The position numbers and the translations under genes were made by a program. A DNA stretch of 64,000 nt from Candidatus Hebobacterum abditum (GTDB lineage Bacteria; Armatimonadota; Hebobacteria; Hebobacterales; Hebobacteraceae). Position 1 is the stretch's first letter. Each line of letters starts with the position of its first letter. Positions 33,608-41,590 of the stretch are shown piece after piece. The stretch is from positions 62,001-126,000 of the forward strand of contig JALGXW010000014.1 in assembly GCA_029821875.1 (NCBI GenBank), read 5' to 3'. The notes under the pieces were generated by a model that was given only the letters and a program-made list of their open reading frames with translations, made no database searches and was not told the DNA's origin.

Positions 33608-34576
33608 ATGCCAGCCGCGCTGGGCCATCGCGAGCGGGTGTTGCGCTCCATTGAGCATCGCGACATCGATCGCGTCGCCTGTTATTTCGCCGCCGAGGAG
33701 GAGACGCAGGCAATGCTGCACGCCCGTCTCGGCCTCAGGGACGCACAGGAGGCGACGCGCTTCTTCGACGCCGACACAATCCAGGTGACGATCTACTGCG
33801 CCCTTCCCGATTTGTCCCCGGTCCAGTCCATCGAAGACCTGGAGGGATTGCCGTGGCCGAGCCGCGAGCGGGTGGACCTGCCGGCCGAGGTGCAGCGCGT
33901 GCGGGAGGCCCGCGCTACCGGCCTGGCGGTGATGGGCGGCGCCTGGGCAACCATCTTCACTGGGGCGCGGCGGAGCATGGGCGAGGAGCGGTATCTGCTG
34001 GCGATGGTGGATCAGCCCGAGCTGATCGCCAACATCATCCGCCGGGCCGCCGAGGGCTTCCTGGACATCAATGAGGCGCTCTTCTCGGAATGCGCCGACG
34101 GCCTCGACGTGTTCTACTTCGGCACCGATTTCGGCACTCAGCGCTCGCTCTTCATCAGCCCCGAGGCCGTCCGGGGTCTCTTCCTGCCCCATCTCGCGCG
34201 GCTCGCCGAGCACGCCCACGTCTTCGGGCTCAAGGTGATGTTCCACACGTGTGGGGCGGTGGCCGACCTCATCCCGGACTTCATCGCCTGCGGCATCGAT
34301 GTGCTCGACCCGGTGCAAGTCGCGGCGACGGCGATGGCGCCCGAGATGCTGGCGGCGCGGTTCGGCGGCCAGATCGCCTTCCACGGCGGCATCAGCACCC
34401 AGACCCTCCTTCCCCGCGCCGCGCCCGATGAAGTACGCGCTGTGACCGAGGAGACTGTTCGCGCCCTTGGCCCCACCGGCTACATCGCCGGCCCCGACCA
34501 GTGGCTGATGTCGGACATCCCCATCGAGAACATGGTGGCGATGTACGAGGCAATCCGCGGCTATGGGGTGGCATGA
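33608..34576 (+). CDS. URO-D-superfamily protein, candidate methyltransferase
   Basis: The protein has 322 residues. It matches the uroporphyrinogen decarboxylase superfamily, whose members include MtaA-type corrinoid:thiol methyltransferases. The pattern VMFHTCGAVADLIPDFIACG carries the HxC of the zinc site, and FHGGISTQTLLP and GPDQWLMSDIPIENM complete the barrel. The third zinc cysteine of MtaA is absent near GPDQW. The N-terminal catalytic Arg/Asp pattern of true HemE is not seen, so haem synthesis is unlikely. It follows hgcB on the same strand with a 177-bp gap. A link to methyl transfer onto HgcA is attractive but only inferred. Confidence 0.75.
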   Translation: MPAALGHRERVLRSIEHRDIDRVACYFAAEEETQAMLHARLGLRDAQEATRFFDADTIQVTIYCALPDLSPVQSIEDLEGLPWPSRERVDLPAEVQRVREARATGLAVMGGAWATIFTGARRSMGEERYLLAMVDQPELIANIIRRAAEGFLDINEALFSECADGLDVFYFGTDFGTQRSLFISPEAVRGLFLPHLARLAEHAHVFGLKVMFHTCGAVADLIPDFIACGIDVLDPVQVAATAMAPEMLAARFGGQIAFHGGISTQTLLPRAAPDEVRAVTEETVRALGPTGYIAGPDQWLMSDIPIENMVAMYEAIRGYGVA

Positions 34577-34655
34577 GCCTTCGCCCTCGCGCCCCGGCTC
34601 CGAGTTGCGACGGACGGTGGCGTGAGGCGGAGCCGAACCGGTCGTCCCGCCCCGT

Positions 34656-35696
34656 TCATCCGGCGCGCACCCGCGGCGTCAGCGCCCGCGCCGGGTTGTC
34701 TTTGAGAAGCTTATCGACGGCGTCGTCGTCGATGCCGGCCTTCTTCATCGCCGGGACGAACTCGGTCAGCAGCTTGTCGAATGGCCGCTGCTCGCCGCCC
34801 TTTGGCTCGCCGACGTTGTACCAGCCGCGGTCCTGTGAGATCAGCACCTGATCGATCAAGTCGGCCTCGATCAGGTCTTTGATCATCTCGAGGTGGCGCT
34901 CCGGCTCCTCCGGAGTGACGGCGTCCAGCTCGATCCACGCACCGCGCCGGCCGGCCTCCCGCCAGATGTCGCGGTTCGCCTGCGCGTCCGCATGCACCCA
35001 GATGAAGGCACTCCCCGCGACGCCCTCGCTCTCGAGGACATCCAACTCCTGGAGAACGGTCGTGCTCTCGGTGGTGTGGGCGGCGATGGTGAGGCCGGCG
35101 CGCAGGTGGGTCAGCGCGGCCGCCCGAACGATCTTCCGCTGGATCGGGCTGAGGTCGCCCTCGTTCGCCGCGATCTTGATGAAGCCCGGCCGAATGCCGG
35201 TGTCGTCGATGCCCTCCTTCGCCTCCCTGGTCCAGTCGTCGGCCAGCGATTCCGCCGTCCCGTCCAGCGCGTACTTCGGCAGATACGGGTCCTTGTAGAG
35301 GCCGGTGTTGGTGATGATATGCAGGCCGCTCGCCTCCGACAGTCGCCTGAGCAGGACGGGGTCGCGGCCGAGGAACTTCGGGCTGCAATCCCCGAAGCTC
35401 TGCCCGCCGGCGTCCCGCACCGCGTCGAGATAGGGGAGCATCACCTCGTAGACTTCGTCGCGCTCCCAGCGGTGCGGCCCGGTCATGTCGGCGCCGATGA
35501 AGTCACACATGACGTGCTCGTGGATCAACGTCACGCCCAGCTCGGCCGGATCGACCGGGCCGGTGACGGTCTGAATCGCTTCCATCGCGTTCTCCTTCTC
35601 AGATGAGCGCAACCGCGCGAGCGCCTCCCGCGGGGACAGTGCCGCCGCGACTCCCGCCACCCCAGCGCGTCTCAGAAACTCTCGTCGATTCAGCAT
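34656..35696 (-). CDS. Phosphotriesterase-family metal-dependent hydrolase with a Tat leader
   Basis: The protein has 346 residues. The N-terminus is a twin-arginine leader (NRREFLRRAGVAGVAAAL). The TIM-barrel metal sites are visible: HEH in VTLIHEHVMCDF, the bridging Lys in GFIKIAANEG, His in IAAHTTES, His in WVHADAQAN and Asp in LISQDRGWYN. These fit the phosphotriesterase/lactonase group; the natural substrate is more likely a lactone or ester than a phosphotriester. GGGAG precedes the ATG at 35696. A strong second ribosome site and ATG at 35585 could yield a form without the leader. Confidence 0.87.
   Translation of the reverse strand: MLNRREFLRRAGVAGVAAALSPREALARLRSSEKENAMEAIQTVTGPVDPAELGVTLIHEHVMCDFIGADMTGPHRWERDEVYEVMLPYLDAVRDAGGQSFGDCSPKFLGRDPVLLRRLSEASGLHIITNTGLYKDPYLPKYALDGTAESLADDWTREAKEGIDDTGIRPGFIKIAANEGDLSPIQRKIVRAAALTHLRAGLTIAAHTTESTTVLQELDVLESEGVAGSAFIWVHADAQANRDIWREAGRRGAWIELDAVTPEEPERHLEMIKDLIEADLIDQVLISQDRGWYNVGEPKGGEQRPFDKLLTEFVPAMKKAGIDDDAVDKLLKDNPARALTPRVRAG
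35583..35599 (-). promoter_or_regulatory. Internal ribosome site and second start of the phosphotriesterase-family gene
   Basis: AGAAGGAG (minus strand, 35592-35599) lies 6 bp before an in-frame ATG at 35585, just after the Tat leader, giving MEAIQTVTG. Families without a leader start at this point, so the leader may be a later addition or both forms may be made. Confidence 0.5.
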
Positions 35697-35777
35697 GGAT
35701 GAACTCCCAGTGGCCGAGCCGTGCCTCGGCGAGACAACTCGTGGATACTTCTCCCATCGGCCGCGCTGCCCTGCGAG

Positions 35778-36278
35778 CTAACCGAGATCCACTTTGCCAA
35801 ACAACAGCGTCGCCAACAGCCCGGCGATGGGTGGGAAGAAGAGGGTGCAGGCCAGCCGGATGGCGGCGAACTTCCAGCCGAGAATGCCCAACTCCAGGGG
35901 CAGGCGCGCCACCGCCCACAGCGACCACGCCGTGAGGAAGGCCACGATCGTGCCCACCCCCGCGCCCGTCCGCAGCAGCCCGGCCGCTATCGGCATGCTG
36001 ACAAAGGGTCCACCGGGAGTGAACACCCCCGCCGCCGTCCCCAGCAGAATCCCCCGCAGTCCGGACCCGGGGCCGATCCAGGTGGAGATCAGCTCCTTCG
36101 GCAGCAGTGTCTGCACGAGTCCGGCCGCCAGAAACGCGAACAGCAGCAGCGGCAGGACCTGCGCGGTGAGCTGCAGCCCTGTCTTCGCGCCCTCGACGTG
36201 CTCCCCCTGACCGCGGAAGTATCCGATGCACAGAAGCGCAACTGCAAGCGCCCCCATCACGATGGTCGGGATGAGCAT
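35778..36278 (-). CDS. Permease of the DUF318/ArsP-like family, short form
   Basis: The protein has 166 residues with four to five membrane helices. The motif GTAAGVFTPGGPFVSMPIAAGLLRTGAG is the conserved core of the YraQ/ArsP-like permeases, and WIGPGSGLRGILLG precedes it. Full family members have about 300-350 residues with two such halves, so this is a half-size member that may work as a dimer. The ATG at 36278 has AAAGGAAGGGG just upstream and is preferred to an earlier ATG at 36305. It is 81 bp upstream of the phosphotriesterase-family gene on the same strand. Confidence 0.75.
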   Translation of the reverse strand: MLIPTIVMGALAVALLCIGYFRGQGEHVEGAKTGLQLTAQVLPLLLFAFLAAGLVQTLLPKELISTWIGPGSGLRGILLGTAAGVFTPGGPFVSMPIAAGLLRTGAGVGTIVAFLTAWSLWAVARLPLELGILGWKFAAIRLACTLFFPPIAGLLATLLFGKVDLG

Positions 36279-36429
36279 GGCGGTTCCCCTTCCTTTGGCG
36301 GCCATCAGTAGCCTCTCAAGTCAGTGTGCTGCTGGATTGCGGCCTGCGAACTGAATATGCCGGCAGAAGGGTATTGGCCGCCGCCGCGCCCGATCCTCGC
36401 GGGGAAGTCGTGGGGCAGGACCTAGCCCC

Positions 36430-36458
36430 GTTGGGCAGGAGCTTGCCTCCTGCCCAAC
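36430..36458. repeat. Dispersed hairpin repeat, best copy
   Basis: GTTGGGCAGGAG and CTCCTGCCCAAC form a perfect 12-bp stem with a 5-base loop (CTTGC). A tail with CCCCCTCACTCGCGTT follows. It lies between two minus-strand genes (36278 start and 36525 end). Confidence 0.8.
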
Positions 36459-36524
36459 GAACACACCGCCCCCTCACTCGCGTTCAGCGTTTGCCGGCGG
36501 CGTCCGCCGCACCGTGCCCACACC

Positions 36525-37511
36525 TCACTCCCAGTCCCACAGGCTCCAGATCCAACGGTCGCCGGGCGTGTGGCCCGCCCGCTGCGCCTTCTGCTCTTCA
36601 GCACGGATCTGCTCGAACCACTCGGGGTCTGACCAGGCTTCCCGGTCTCTGGCCGGATAGAGGTATTCGAGCACTTGCGAAGCAAGCGCGCCGGTGTCCA
36701 GGATGATATCGGTGTAGCGCGCCACCAGGGCCTGCACGGCCTGCACGCGCTCGGCCCACTGGGGCGCGGCCGCGATCGTGTCGATCAGCGGCACCGCGGT
36801 GGCCGCGAAGGGTAGCTTCTCGAAGGCCCACCGCAGCCGCTTCGGGTAGGGGTGATAGGCCTTGCCGATGAGAAGGCCCACGCGCAGCAGATCGGCCAGC
36901 AGCGGGCCAAGCAGAATGCTCGCCTCGACGACCTCGCCTCTCTGGACCGCGAGCGCCAGCTCGGCCGGCTGCCCCTTGATGTCGGCCAGCTTCAGCAGCA
37001 ACCGCTTGCGCCAGAGCCACTCGGGCAATCGCTCCGGCCGGGTGGCTTCCCGGAGCGTGCGCATCATTCCGTGCGGGTCGCGGAGCACCAGGCTCTCCTG
37101 GTGTAGCTTGAAGAGCGCCTCGGGGCTGATCTCCTCCCAGGGCACATCGGCGCCGCCGAGGATGTGTCCCGCCTGCCCGCCGAGCAGCCACGAGGCCGGA
37201 TGCACGTTGACCTCCGGGTGGCCGTACACAACCCACCCCTCGGGATGGCCCGGGAAGTCGCAGTACCGCTGCGCGTCGGCGCGGAAGGGCTCGGCCTGCC
37301 TCCACAGGAGCAGTTGCACGTGCCCGCCTTCCCGATACCACAGGTCGTCTTCGAGATAGATGATGGCGTCGAGATCGGAGAGTCCGTCGGCCAGCCCCAG
37401 GTTGTAGGAGCCTTCGATGACAACACACATTCCGGCCGCGACCTGCGGGTGCTTGTCGGCGATCAGCGGGATGACTTGCTGCTCAAGGTATGCTCTCGCG
37501 TCTTTCGACAT
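36525..37511 (-). CDS. Nucleotidyltransferase-fold protein (DUF4037-like)
   Basis: The protein has 328 residues. The nucleotidyltransferase signature is GSYNLGLADGLSDLDAIIYL: a Gly-Ser followed by the metal-binding SDLD pair, with a possible third carboxylate in YGHPEVNVH. A helical domain of about 200 residues follows. Similar folds are found in kanamycin-type nucleotidyltransferases and in DUF4037 proteins. The substrate is unknown. It starts 36 bp after the phosphotransferase at 37548 on the same strand and the two are probably one operon. Confidence 0.78.
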   Translation of the reverse strand: MSKDARAYLEQQVIPLIADKHPQVAAGMCVVIEGSYNLGLADGLSDLDAIIYLEDDLWYREGGHVQLLLWRQAEPFRADAQRYCDFPGHPEGWVVYGHPEVNVHPASWLLGGQAGHILGGADVPWEEISPEALFKLHQESLVLRDPHGMMRTLREATRPERLPEWLWRKRLLLKLADIKGQPAELALAVQRGEVVEASILLGPLLADLLRVGLLIGKAYHPYPKRLRWAFEKLPFAATAVPLIDTIAAAPQWAERVQAVQALVARYTDIILDTGALASQVLEYLYPARDREAWSDPEWFEQIRAEEQKAQRAGHTPGDRWIWSLWDWE

Positions 37512-37547
37512 CTGCCTCGCCCTCCCCGGAAGGCATGGTTCTCACCT

Positions 37548-38606
37548 TCACAGCAACTCCTCGCACTCCAGGTCCTCGAAGGCGGCGAAGGCCTTCTCGA
37601 GGCCGTCCCAATCGGTCTCGGGCGCGAGCTGCCCCTGCCATTGCCACATGGGGATCAGCACGTTCTCGATGGACTGCTCCCGGTAGTCGCGCCAGCAGTC
37701 TTCCCACGCGTATCCCTTGACTCCATGGCGAAGCAGCCCGTCGTGATAGCGGCGCACCAGGTCCATCTCCAGCAGACGCCGCTCCTCCCGCGTCCAGTTG
37801 CGGGCGATCATGAAGGCGAGGTCCTGCGGACCGACACTCACGTTCCAGAACTGCCAGTCGATGATCCGGATGTGGTTCTGCTCCGCCTCTCGCGGCACGA
37901 GGAAGTTCTCGAAGTGGGCGTCGCCGTGGATCAGTGTGAGACCTTCATTGGGCCGCAAGTGACTCGCCGCGAAGCGGCGCTGCCATCGGTCCAGCGCGGT
38001 CGACACGACCTTCCTGCAGATGCGCTGCTTGTCGAGGGGGAGTTGGTCGCCGAGGAAGGAGAGGAAGCCTGCGAGGTGCTCCTCCATGCTGGCGACGTCG
38101 GGGGGCTCCGGAGCTGACCCGATCTCCTCGCCCAGCCGCGGGTGCTCCCACCAGAAGGCATGGAATCGCGCCAGGAAGTCCATGATGCGCTCGCAGGTCT
38201 CTCGGCGAGGTGGCGGCCGCGAGTCCACTTCGACATGGCTGTCCGACAGGTCCTCCAGCAGGAGATGTGACTTCGTGGTCTCCGGCGAGTAGGCGGCATC
38301 GAAGCACCTCACCACCGGCGGATTCTCCATCGCTGGCGCGACTCGCCGGTAGAACGCCACCTCGTTCTCGCCGAACTGTGGGTGGAACCCAGGCCTGGAG
38401 ATCTTCAACAGCAACCGCGACGGAGCGGAGTCGGCTGCACCCCCCGAGTAGCGCACGCTTAGCCACACGACCGTCGAGGTCGTCGTCTGGTGTGCCGACT
38501 TGTCGATCGCGATCACTCGGCCGCGCCCGAGACTGCCCTGCCTGCCGAGCACGGCCTGGAGCCAGTCGGCCGTCAGCTGTGATGCGTCAGTGATCACATC
38601 GCGCAT
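37548..38606 (-). CDS. Aminoglycoside phosphotransferase-like kinase (EcKinase/APH superfamily)
   Basis: The protein has 352 residues. The catalytic loop is LIHGDAHFENFL (HGDxxxxN) and the metal site IRIIDWQFWN (DW). The N-lobe carries SRLLLKISRP with the ATP-binding Lys, and LLLEDLSD is the hinge typical of the ecdysteroid-kinase-like branch. It likely phosphorylates a small hydroxyl compound. The ATG at 38606 has GGGAGA upstream. A promoter lies at 38782-38810 and a leader of about 170 bases with alternative stems lies between. Confidence 0.82.
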   Translation of the reverse strand: MRDVITDASQLTADWLQAVLGRQGSLGRGRVIAIDKSAHQTTTSTVVWLSVRYSGGAADSAPSRLLLKISRPGFHPQFGENEVAFYRRVAPAMENPPVVRCFDAAYSPETTKSHLLLEDLSDSHVEVDSRPPPRRETCERIMDFLARFHAFWWEHPRLGEEIGSAPEPPDVASMEEHLAGFLSFLGDQLPLDKQRICRKVVSTALDRWQRRFAASHLRPNEGLTLIHGDAHFENFLVPREAEQNHIRIIDWQFWNVSVGPQDLAFMIARNWTREERRLLEMDLVRRYHDGLLRHGVKGYAWEDCWRDYREQSIENVLIPMWQWQGQLAPETDWDGLEKAFAAFEDLECEELL

Positions 38607-38657
38607 CTGTTTCTCTCCCTTGCCAGGCCTCCCGGAGTTGCGTGACGACTCGAACCG

Positions 38658-38740
38658 GGAACACAACGCGCCTGCCTCGCGCCACCCGATGGTCTGGATG
38701 GCATGAAGCAGGCGCGTCAGGGGCTGAATCGCGTTGTCCC
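38658..38740 (-). promoter_or_regulatory. Leader with two competing stems
   Basis: ACGCGCCTGC (38666-38675) pairs perfectly with GCAGGCGCGT (38708-38717). The same region (CAACGCG within 38665-38670) can instead pair with CGCGTTG (38730-38736), extended by GGGA/TCCC. The two pairings exclude each other, as in attenuators. It lies in the untranslated leader of the kinase gene at 37548. No known riboswitch is recognised. Confidence 0.4.
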
Positions 38741-38781
38741 TGCGACAGCAGTATCGTTTTGTCGTCGGTCAGCCGACTTAG

Positions 38782-38810
38782 AGACTAGCAGGCAGACGGC
38801 TCTCCGTCAA
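38782..38810 (-). promoter_or_regulatory. Sigma70-type promoter of the kinase operon
   Basis: On the minus strand TTGACG (38805-38810) and TAGTCT (38782-38787) are 17 bp apart. It would start a transcript of the phosphotransferase and nucleotidyltransferase genes. Confidence 0.55.
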
Positions 38811-38863
38811 CCGGCCTTCGCCCCCTGTGCTATGATGGGCGGATGGCGTCGGGAGGTGGGAGC

Positions 38864-39310
38864 ATGCAGATACGCAGGCTGGTCGAGGGGGACGAAGCGG
38901 CCGCGTGCCAACTCATCGAGCAAGTCAAGTTCACGATCGACGAGGTTGCAGATGTGTCGCTCGATCCCGTGGACATGGCCGCGCTCGTCTCCGACGAGCG
39001 CGCCTACCTCATCGCGGCCTATGTCGATGACAGGCCGGTGGGCCTGGTGTATGGCTACCGCTTCCCCCGGCTCGACGGGCCGAGGCCGATGATGTTCCTA
39101 TACGAGGCCGGAGTGCTGGCGCAGCACCGCAGGCGGGGCATCGGGCGCGCCCTGGCGGAGGAGCTGAAGCGCTTCGCCAGGGAGAGCAACTGCCGCAAGA
39201 TGTTCGTTCCCACCGAGGCCTCCAACGAGGCGGCGATGGCGCTCTATCGCTCAGCCGGGGGCGAAGGCGGCGCCGACAAAGACGCAGCCGCCTTCTGGTG
39301 GAATTGGTGA
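38864..39310 (+). CDS. GNAT-family N-acetyltransferase
   Basis: The protein has 148 residues, the normal single-domain length. Motif A is LYEAGVLAQHRRRGIGRALAEELKRFA with the acetyl-CoA loop RRRGIG, and motif B is TEASNEAAMALYRSAGG, the classical N-x-x-A-x-x-x-Y. The layout is that of AAC(3)-I/fosmidomycin-resistance-type members, though the substrate is not clear. The ATG at 38864 has GGGAGGTGGGAG just upstream. The following kinase-like gene starts 21 bp after its stop, so the two are probably co-transcribed. Confidence 0.85.
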   Translation: MQIRRLVEGDEAAACQLIEQVKFTIDEVADVSLDPVDMAALVSDERAYLIAAYVDDRPVGLVYGYRFPRLDGPRPMMFLYEAGVLAQHRRRGIGRALAEELKRFARESNCRKMFVPTEASNEAAMALYRSAGGEGGADKDAAAFWWNW

Positions 39311-39331
39311 GGGCGCCGGGCGGAAACTGAG

Positions 39332-40255
39332 ATGACATTCGCGGAGCTCACAGACCTCCTTCAGACCAAGGACGAGTTCGGGGATCTCGGCGATTGGACC
39401 ATCGCGGGCATCACCGAAGGCGGGACGAGCGCGCACACCTACCGATTCACCTCCGGCCGCGCCGATTACTTCGTGAAGGAGACGCAGGACAACGAGCGCA
39501 ACACGCTCCAATTGCTGGCGGGCCTCGAACTGGACGTGTGCCCGCGCGTGGCGTATCCCGATCTGCTCGGCCACAACGTGCTGGTGATGCAGCACATCCC
39601 CGGCGACTCGCTCAAGACGAAGCGGCTCGAGCCGGGGCTAGTCGGGAAGTACGCGGAGATGCATAACGCTTTGAACAACTGGCAGCGCGTGGAAGAATGC
39701 TGTCCCGACACCCCCTGCACATTCTCCGACACGGACGGCGGCAACTATCGGGACTTCATCCTCCAAGGCTGCCGCGATGGGTACCAGCGCCTGATGAACA
39801 TCAGGCCGCTCGGGCTCTCCATCCTCGACGACTTCACCCGTCTCGCCGATCGTGTCGTACAGAGACAGGAGACGCTGGCCGGCGAGTACTCGACCATGCC
39901 CTTTGGGTGGCTCCACCACGATTTCAGGGAGGAGAACATCCGGGGCCGTCCCCAGAGGCTGGTGGACTGGGGGTCCTCTTACGGGCACGGACCATTCCTG
40001 TTCGACCTGGCTCCGTTCCTTCTGATCGACGCCGATGCACTCGATGTCTTCACGGCCCGCTCCGACATCTGCCGCAAGGCAAGCGGAGAGCAGGTCGAAG
40101 GGTGGCTCCGCGTGGGGGGCCTGGCGAGCTTTGTCGCGTTCCTGGTGTGGCGTCTGCCCGATCCGGAACGCGAAGATCACGCGCAGACCCGCGACGGAGA
40201 GTGGGCCGAGTATCTAGAGTATGAGTTCGAGCCTTACATGCCGTTACTGGCGTGA
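39332..40255 (+). CDS. Phosphotransferase of the aminoglycoside/choline kinase superfamily
   Basis: The protein has 307 residues. The N-lobe includes TSGRADYFVKETQ with the ATP-binding Lys. The catalytic loop is WLHHDFREENI (HxDxxxxN) and the metal site is RLVDWGSSYGHGPFLFDLA. The length and motifs fit a small-molecule kinase. It follows the GNAT gene in one unit, and the divergent neighbour at 37548 is another kinase of the same superfamily but only distantly similar. Confidence 0.8.
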   Translation: MTFAELTDLLQTKDEFGDLGDWTIAGITEGGTSAHTYRFTSGRADYFVKETQDNERNTLQLLAGLELDVCPRVAYPDLLGHNVLVMQHIPGDSLKTKRLEPGLVGKYAEMHNALNNWQRVEECCPDTPCTFSDTDGGNYRDFILQGCRDGYQRLMNIRPLGLSILDDFTRLADRVVQRQETLAGEYSTMPFGWLHHDFREENIRGRPQRLVDWGSSYGHGPFLFDLAPFLLIDADALDVFTARSDICRKASGEQVEGWLRVGGLASFVAFLVWRLPDPEREDHAQTRDGEWAEYLEYEFEPYMPLLA

Positions 40256-40469
40256 GGGGACTTCGGCGGCCAGCTGCCGGAGCAACGGCGCCCCCGGCTG
40301 TTTCTCGTGTCCGTCTCCTGTCCAATCAGCCGGCAACCAGGGAAGGAGGCCGCGGCCGGACGCGGGAAGCACGGGCCGACATATCAGCGTGGGAGGCCGG
40401 CCCGGCCGCGAGCGCGCCCACGTGCGCGGCCGCCGTATCCTGCCGAGCATCTAAAGGAGGTCTGTGACC

Positions 40470-41282
40470 ATGGAAGACGTGATGAAGAGCGTATTGCAGC
40501 TCGCCCCCGTGTACGGGCTCCGTCTGCTGGCCGCCATCGCCATCATCGTGGTGGGCCGGTGGATCGCCAAGTACCTGAGGCGCCTCGTGGCGCGAGTGCT
40601 CGCCAGTAGAGAGGTCGACGCGGCGGTGGTATCGCTGGCCTCGTCGGTCACCTATGTGCTGCTCATGGTGGCCATCCTGCTGGCGGCGCTCGGCCAGCTC
40701 GGGGTGCAGGTGACCACCTTCGTGGCGATCCTCGGCGCGGCCGCGCTCGCCATCGGCCTGGCGCTCCAGGGCTCGCTGGCGAACCTGGCGGCCGGCGTGC
40801 TGCTGCTGCTGTTCCGACCCTTCAAGGCGGGGGACGTAGTCGAAGCGGCCGGCGTCATCGGCGTCGTGGAGGAGATGCACATCTTCACCACTCAGCTCCG
40901 AACCGGCGACAACCGGCTCGTCATCGTGCCCAACGCGAAGCTGACGGGCGACAACATGATCAACTACACCGCCAAGGACACCCGCCGCGTGGATATGGTG
41001 ATAGGCGTGGGCTACGGCGAGGACCTCCAGCGCGTCAAGGCCGTGCTGGGGGAGATCCTCTCCGCGGATGAGCGGGTGCTGGAGGATCCGGAGCCGACCA
41101 TCGGCGTGCTGGAGCTGGCCGATAGCGCCGTGAACCTCGCGGTTCGCCCGTGGACGCGCACACCCGACTACTGGGGCGTGTACTTCGATACGATGGAGGC
41201 GGTGAAGACGCGCTTCGACGCCGAAGGCATCAGCATCCCCTTCCCCCAGCGGGACGTCCACCTTCACGGCAGCGCGTCGTAG
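40470..41282 (+). CDS. Small-conductance mechanosensitive channel, MscS family
   Basis: The protein has 270 residues, close to E. coli MscS. Three membrane helices lie at about 15-35, 58-82 and 88-118. The pore helix TM3 is GAAALAIGLALQGSLANLAAGVLLL, with the MscS Gly/Ala pattern, followed by RPFKAGDVVE and VPNAKL, signatures of the beta domain. It protects cells from osmotic downshock in the inner membrane. The ATG at 40470 has AAAGGAGGT at a good distance. Confidence 0.92.
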   Translation: MEDVMKSVLQLAPVYGLRLLAAIAIIVVGRWIAKYLRRLVARVLASREVDAAVVSLASSVTYVLLMVAILLAALGQLGVQVTTFVAILGAAALAIGLALQGSLANLAAGVLLLLFRPFKAGDVVEAAGVIGVVEEMHIFTTQLRTGDNRLVIVPNAKLTGDNMINYTAKDTRRVDMVIGVGYGEDLQRVKAVLGEILSADERVLEDPEPTIGVLELADSAVNLAVRPWTRTPDYWGVYFDTMEAVKTRFDAEGISIPFPQRDVHLHGSAS

Positions 41283-41292
41283 AGGAGCAGTC

Positions 41293-41348
41293 GGACAGGA
41301 GGCAAGCTGCCTTCGCCAGGGTTACGGCGCCCAAGGCTCCTGCCCAAC
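41293..41348. repeat. Dispersed hairpin repeat, long variant in reverse
   Basis: Read on the minus strand it starts GTTGGGCAGGAGCCTTGG and ends GCTTGCCTCCTGTCC, the same order as the copy at 11864. It lies directly after the MscS stop codon. Confidence 0.6.
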
Positions 41349-41382
41349 GGTCTTGCGGCCGTGAGGAAGAGTGGCAAAGCCC

Positions 41383-41411
41383 TTGACGGGGTGGGGCGTG
41401 TCCGCTATCAT
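41383..41411 (+). promoter_or_regulatory. Sigma70-type promoter of the leader and GNAT-fusion gene
   Basis: TTGACG (41383-41388) and TATCAT (41406-41411) are 17 bp apart. Transcription would start near 41418, about 215 bases before the GNAT-fusion gene. Confidence 0.65.
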
Positions 41412-41442
41412 TCAGCCTCCACACCGACGCTGCCCGGAGGTG

Positions 41443-41505
41443 ATGAGCATGGTTAAGGCAATGAGTCCGTCGCTGGCCACACTCTCCGGGTCGCGCCATC
41501 GCTAA
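41443..41505 (+). CDS. Possible 20-residue leader peptide
   Basis: The frame MSMVKAMSPSLATLSGSRHR follows a strong ribosome site (CGGAGGTG at 41435-41442) and ends in TAA. It lies between a promoter and a hairpin, in front of the GNAT-fusion gene. The Met/Ser/Arg/His content gives no clear attenuation signal. Whether the peptide is made is not known. Confidence 0.45.
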   Translation: MSMVKAMSPSLATLSGSRHR

Positions 41506-41543
41506 CTTACTGTACGACTGAGCCATCAGCAGATCGCCGCACC

Positions 41544-41590
41544 CGGAGCCGTGGGCGGGACGGAAGCCCGCGGCCCTTCTATTTGCTCCG
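41544..41590 (+). terminator. Attenuator-like stem-loop
   Basis: An outer stem CGGAGC/GCTCCG (41544-41549 with 41585-41590) encloses an inner stem CGTGGGC/GCCCGCG (41550-41556 with 41566-41572). A pyrimidine stretch (CCCTTCTATTT) lies at its base. It resembles a leader attenuator more than a classical terminator. It ends about 43 bp before the start at 41633. Confidence 0.45.

Noticed and set aside
33608-34576. Annotation of the URO-D-family gene as HemE of haem synthesis
   Set aside because: The conserved N-terminal Arg and Asp residues of HemE are not seen, no other haem gene is nearby, and the HxC zinc half-site points to the methyltransferase branch.
38640-38665. A GGTTCGAGTC segment on the minus strand resembling a tRNA T-arm
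   Set aside because: The flanking bases do not form a T stem, and no anticodon or acceptor stem could be built around it.
41443-41590. A T-box-like antiterminator in the leader of the GNAT-fusion gene
   Set aside because: The GGGACGGAAGCCC segment only loosely recalls the T-box bulge; no specifier stem was found, and the downstream gene is not an amino-acid gene.
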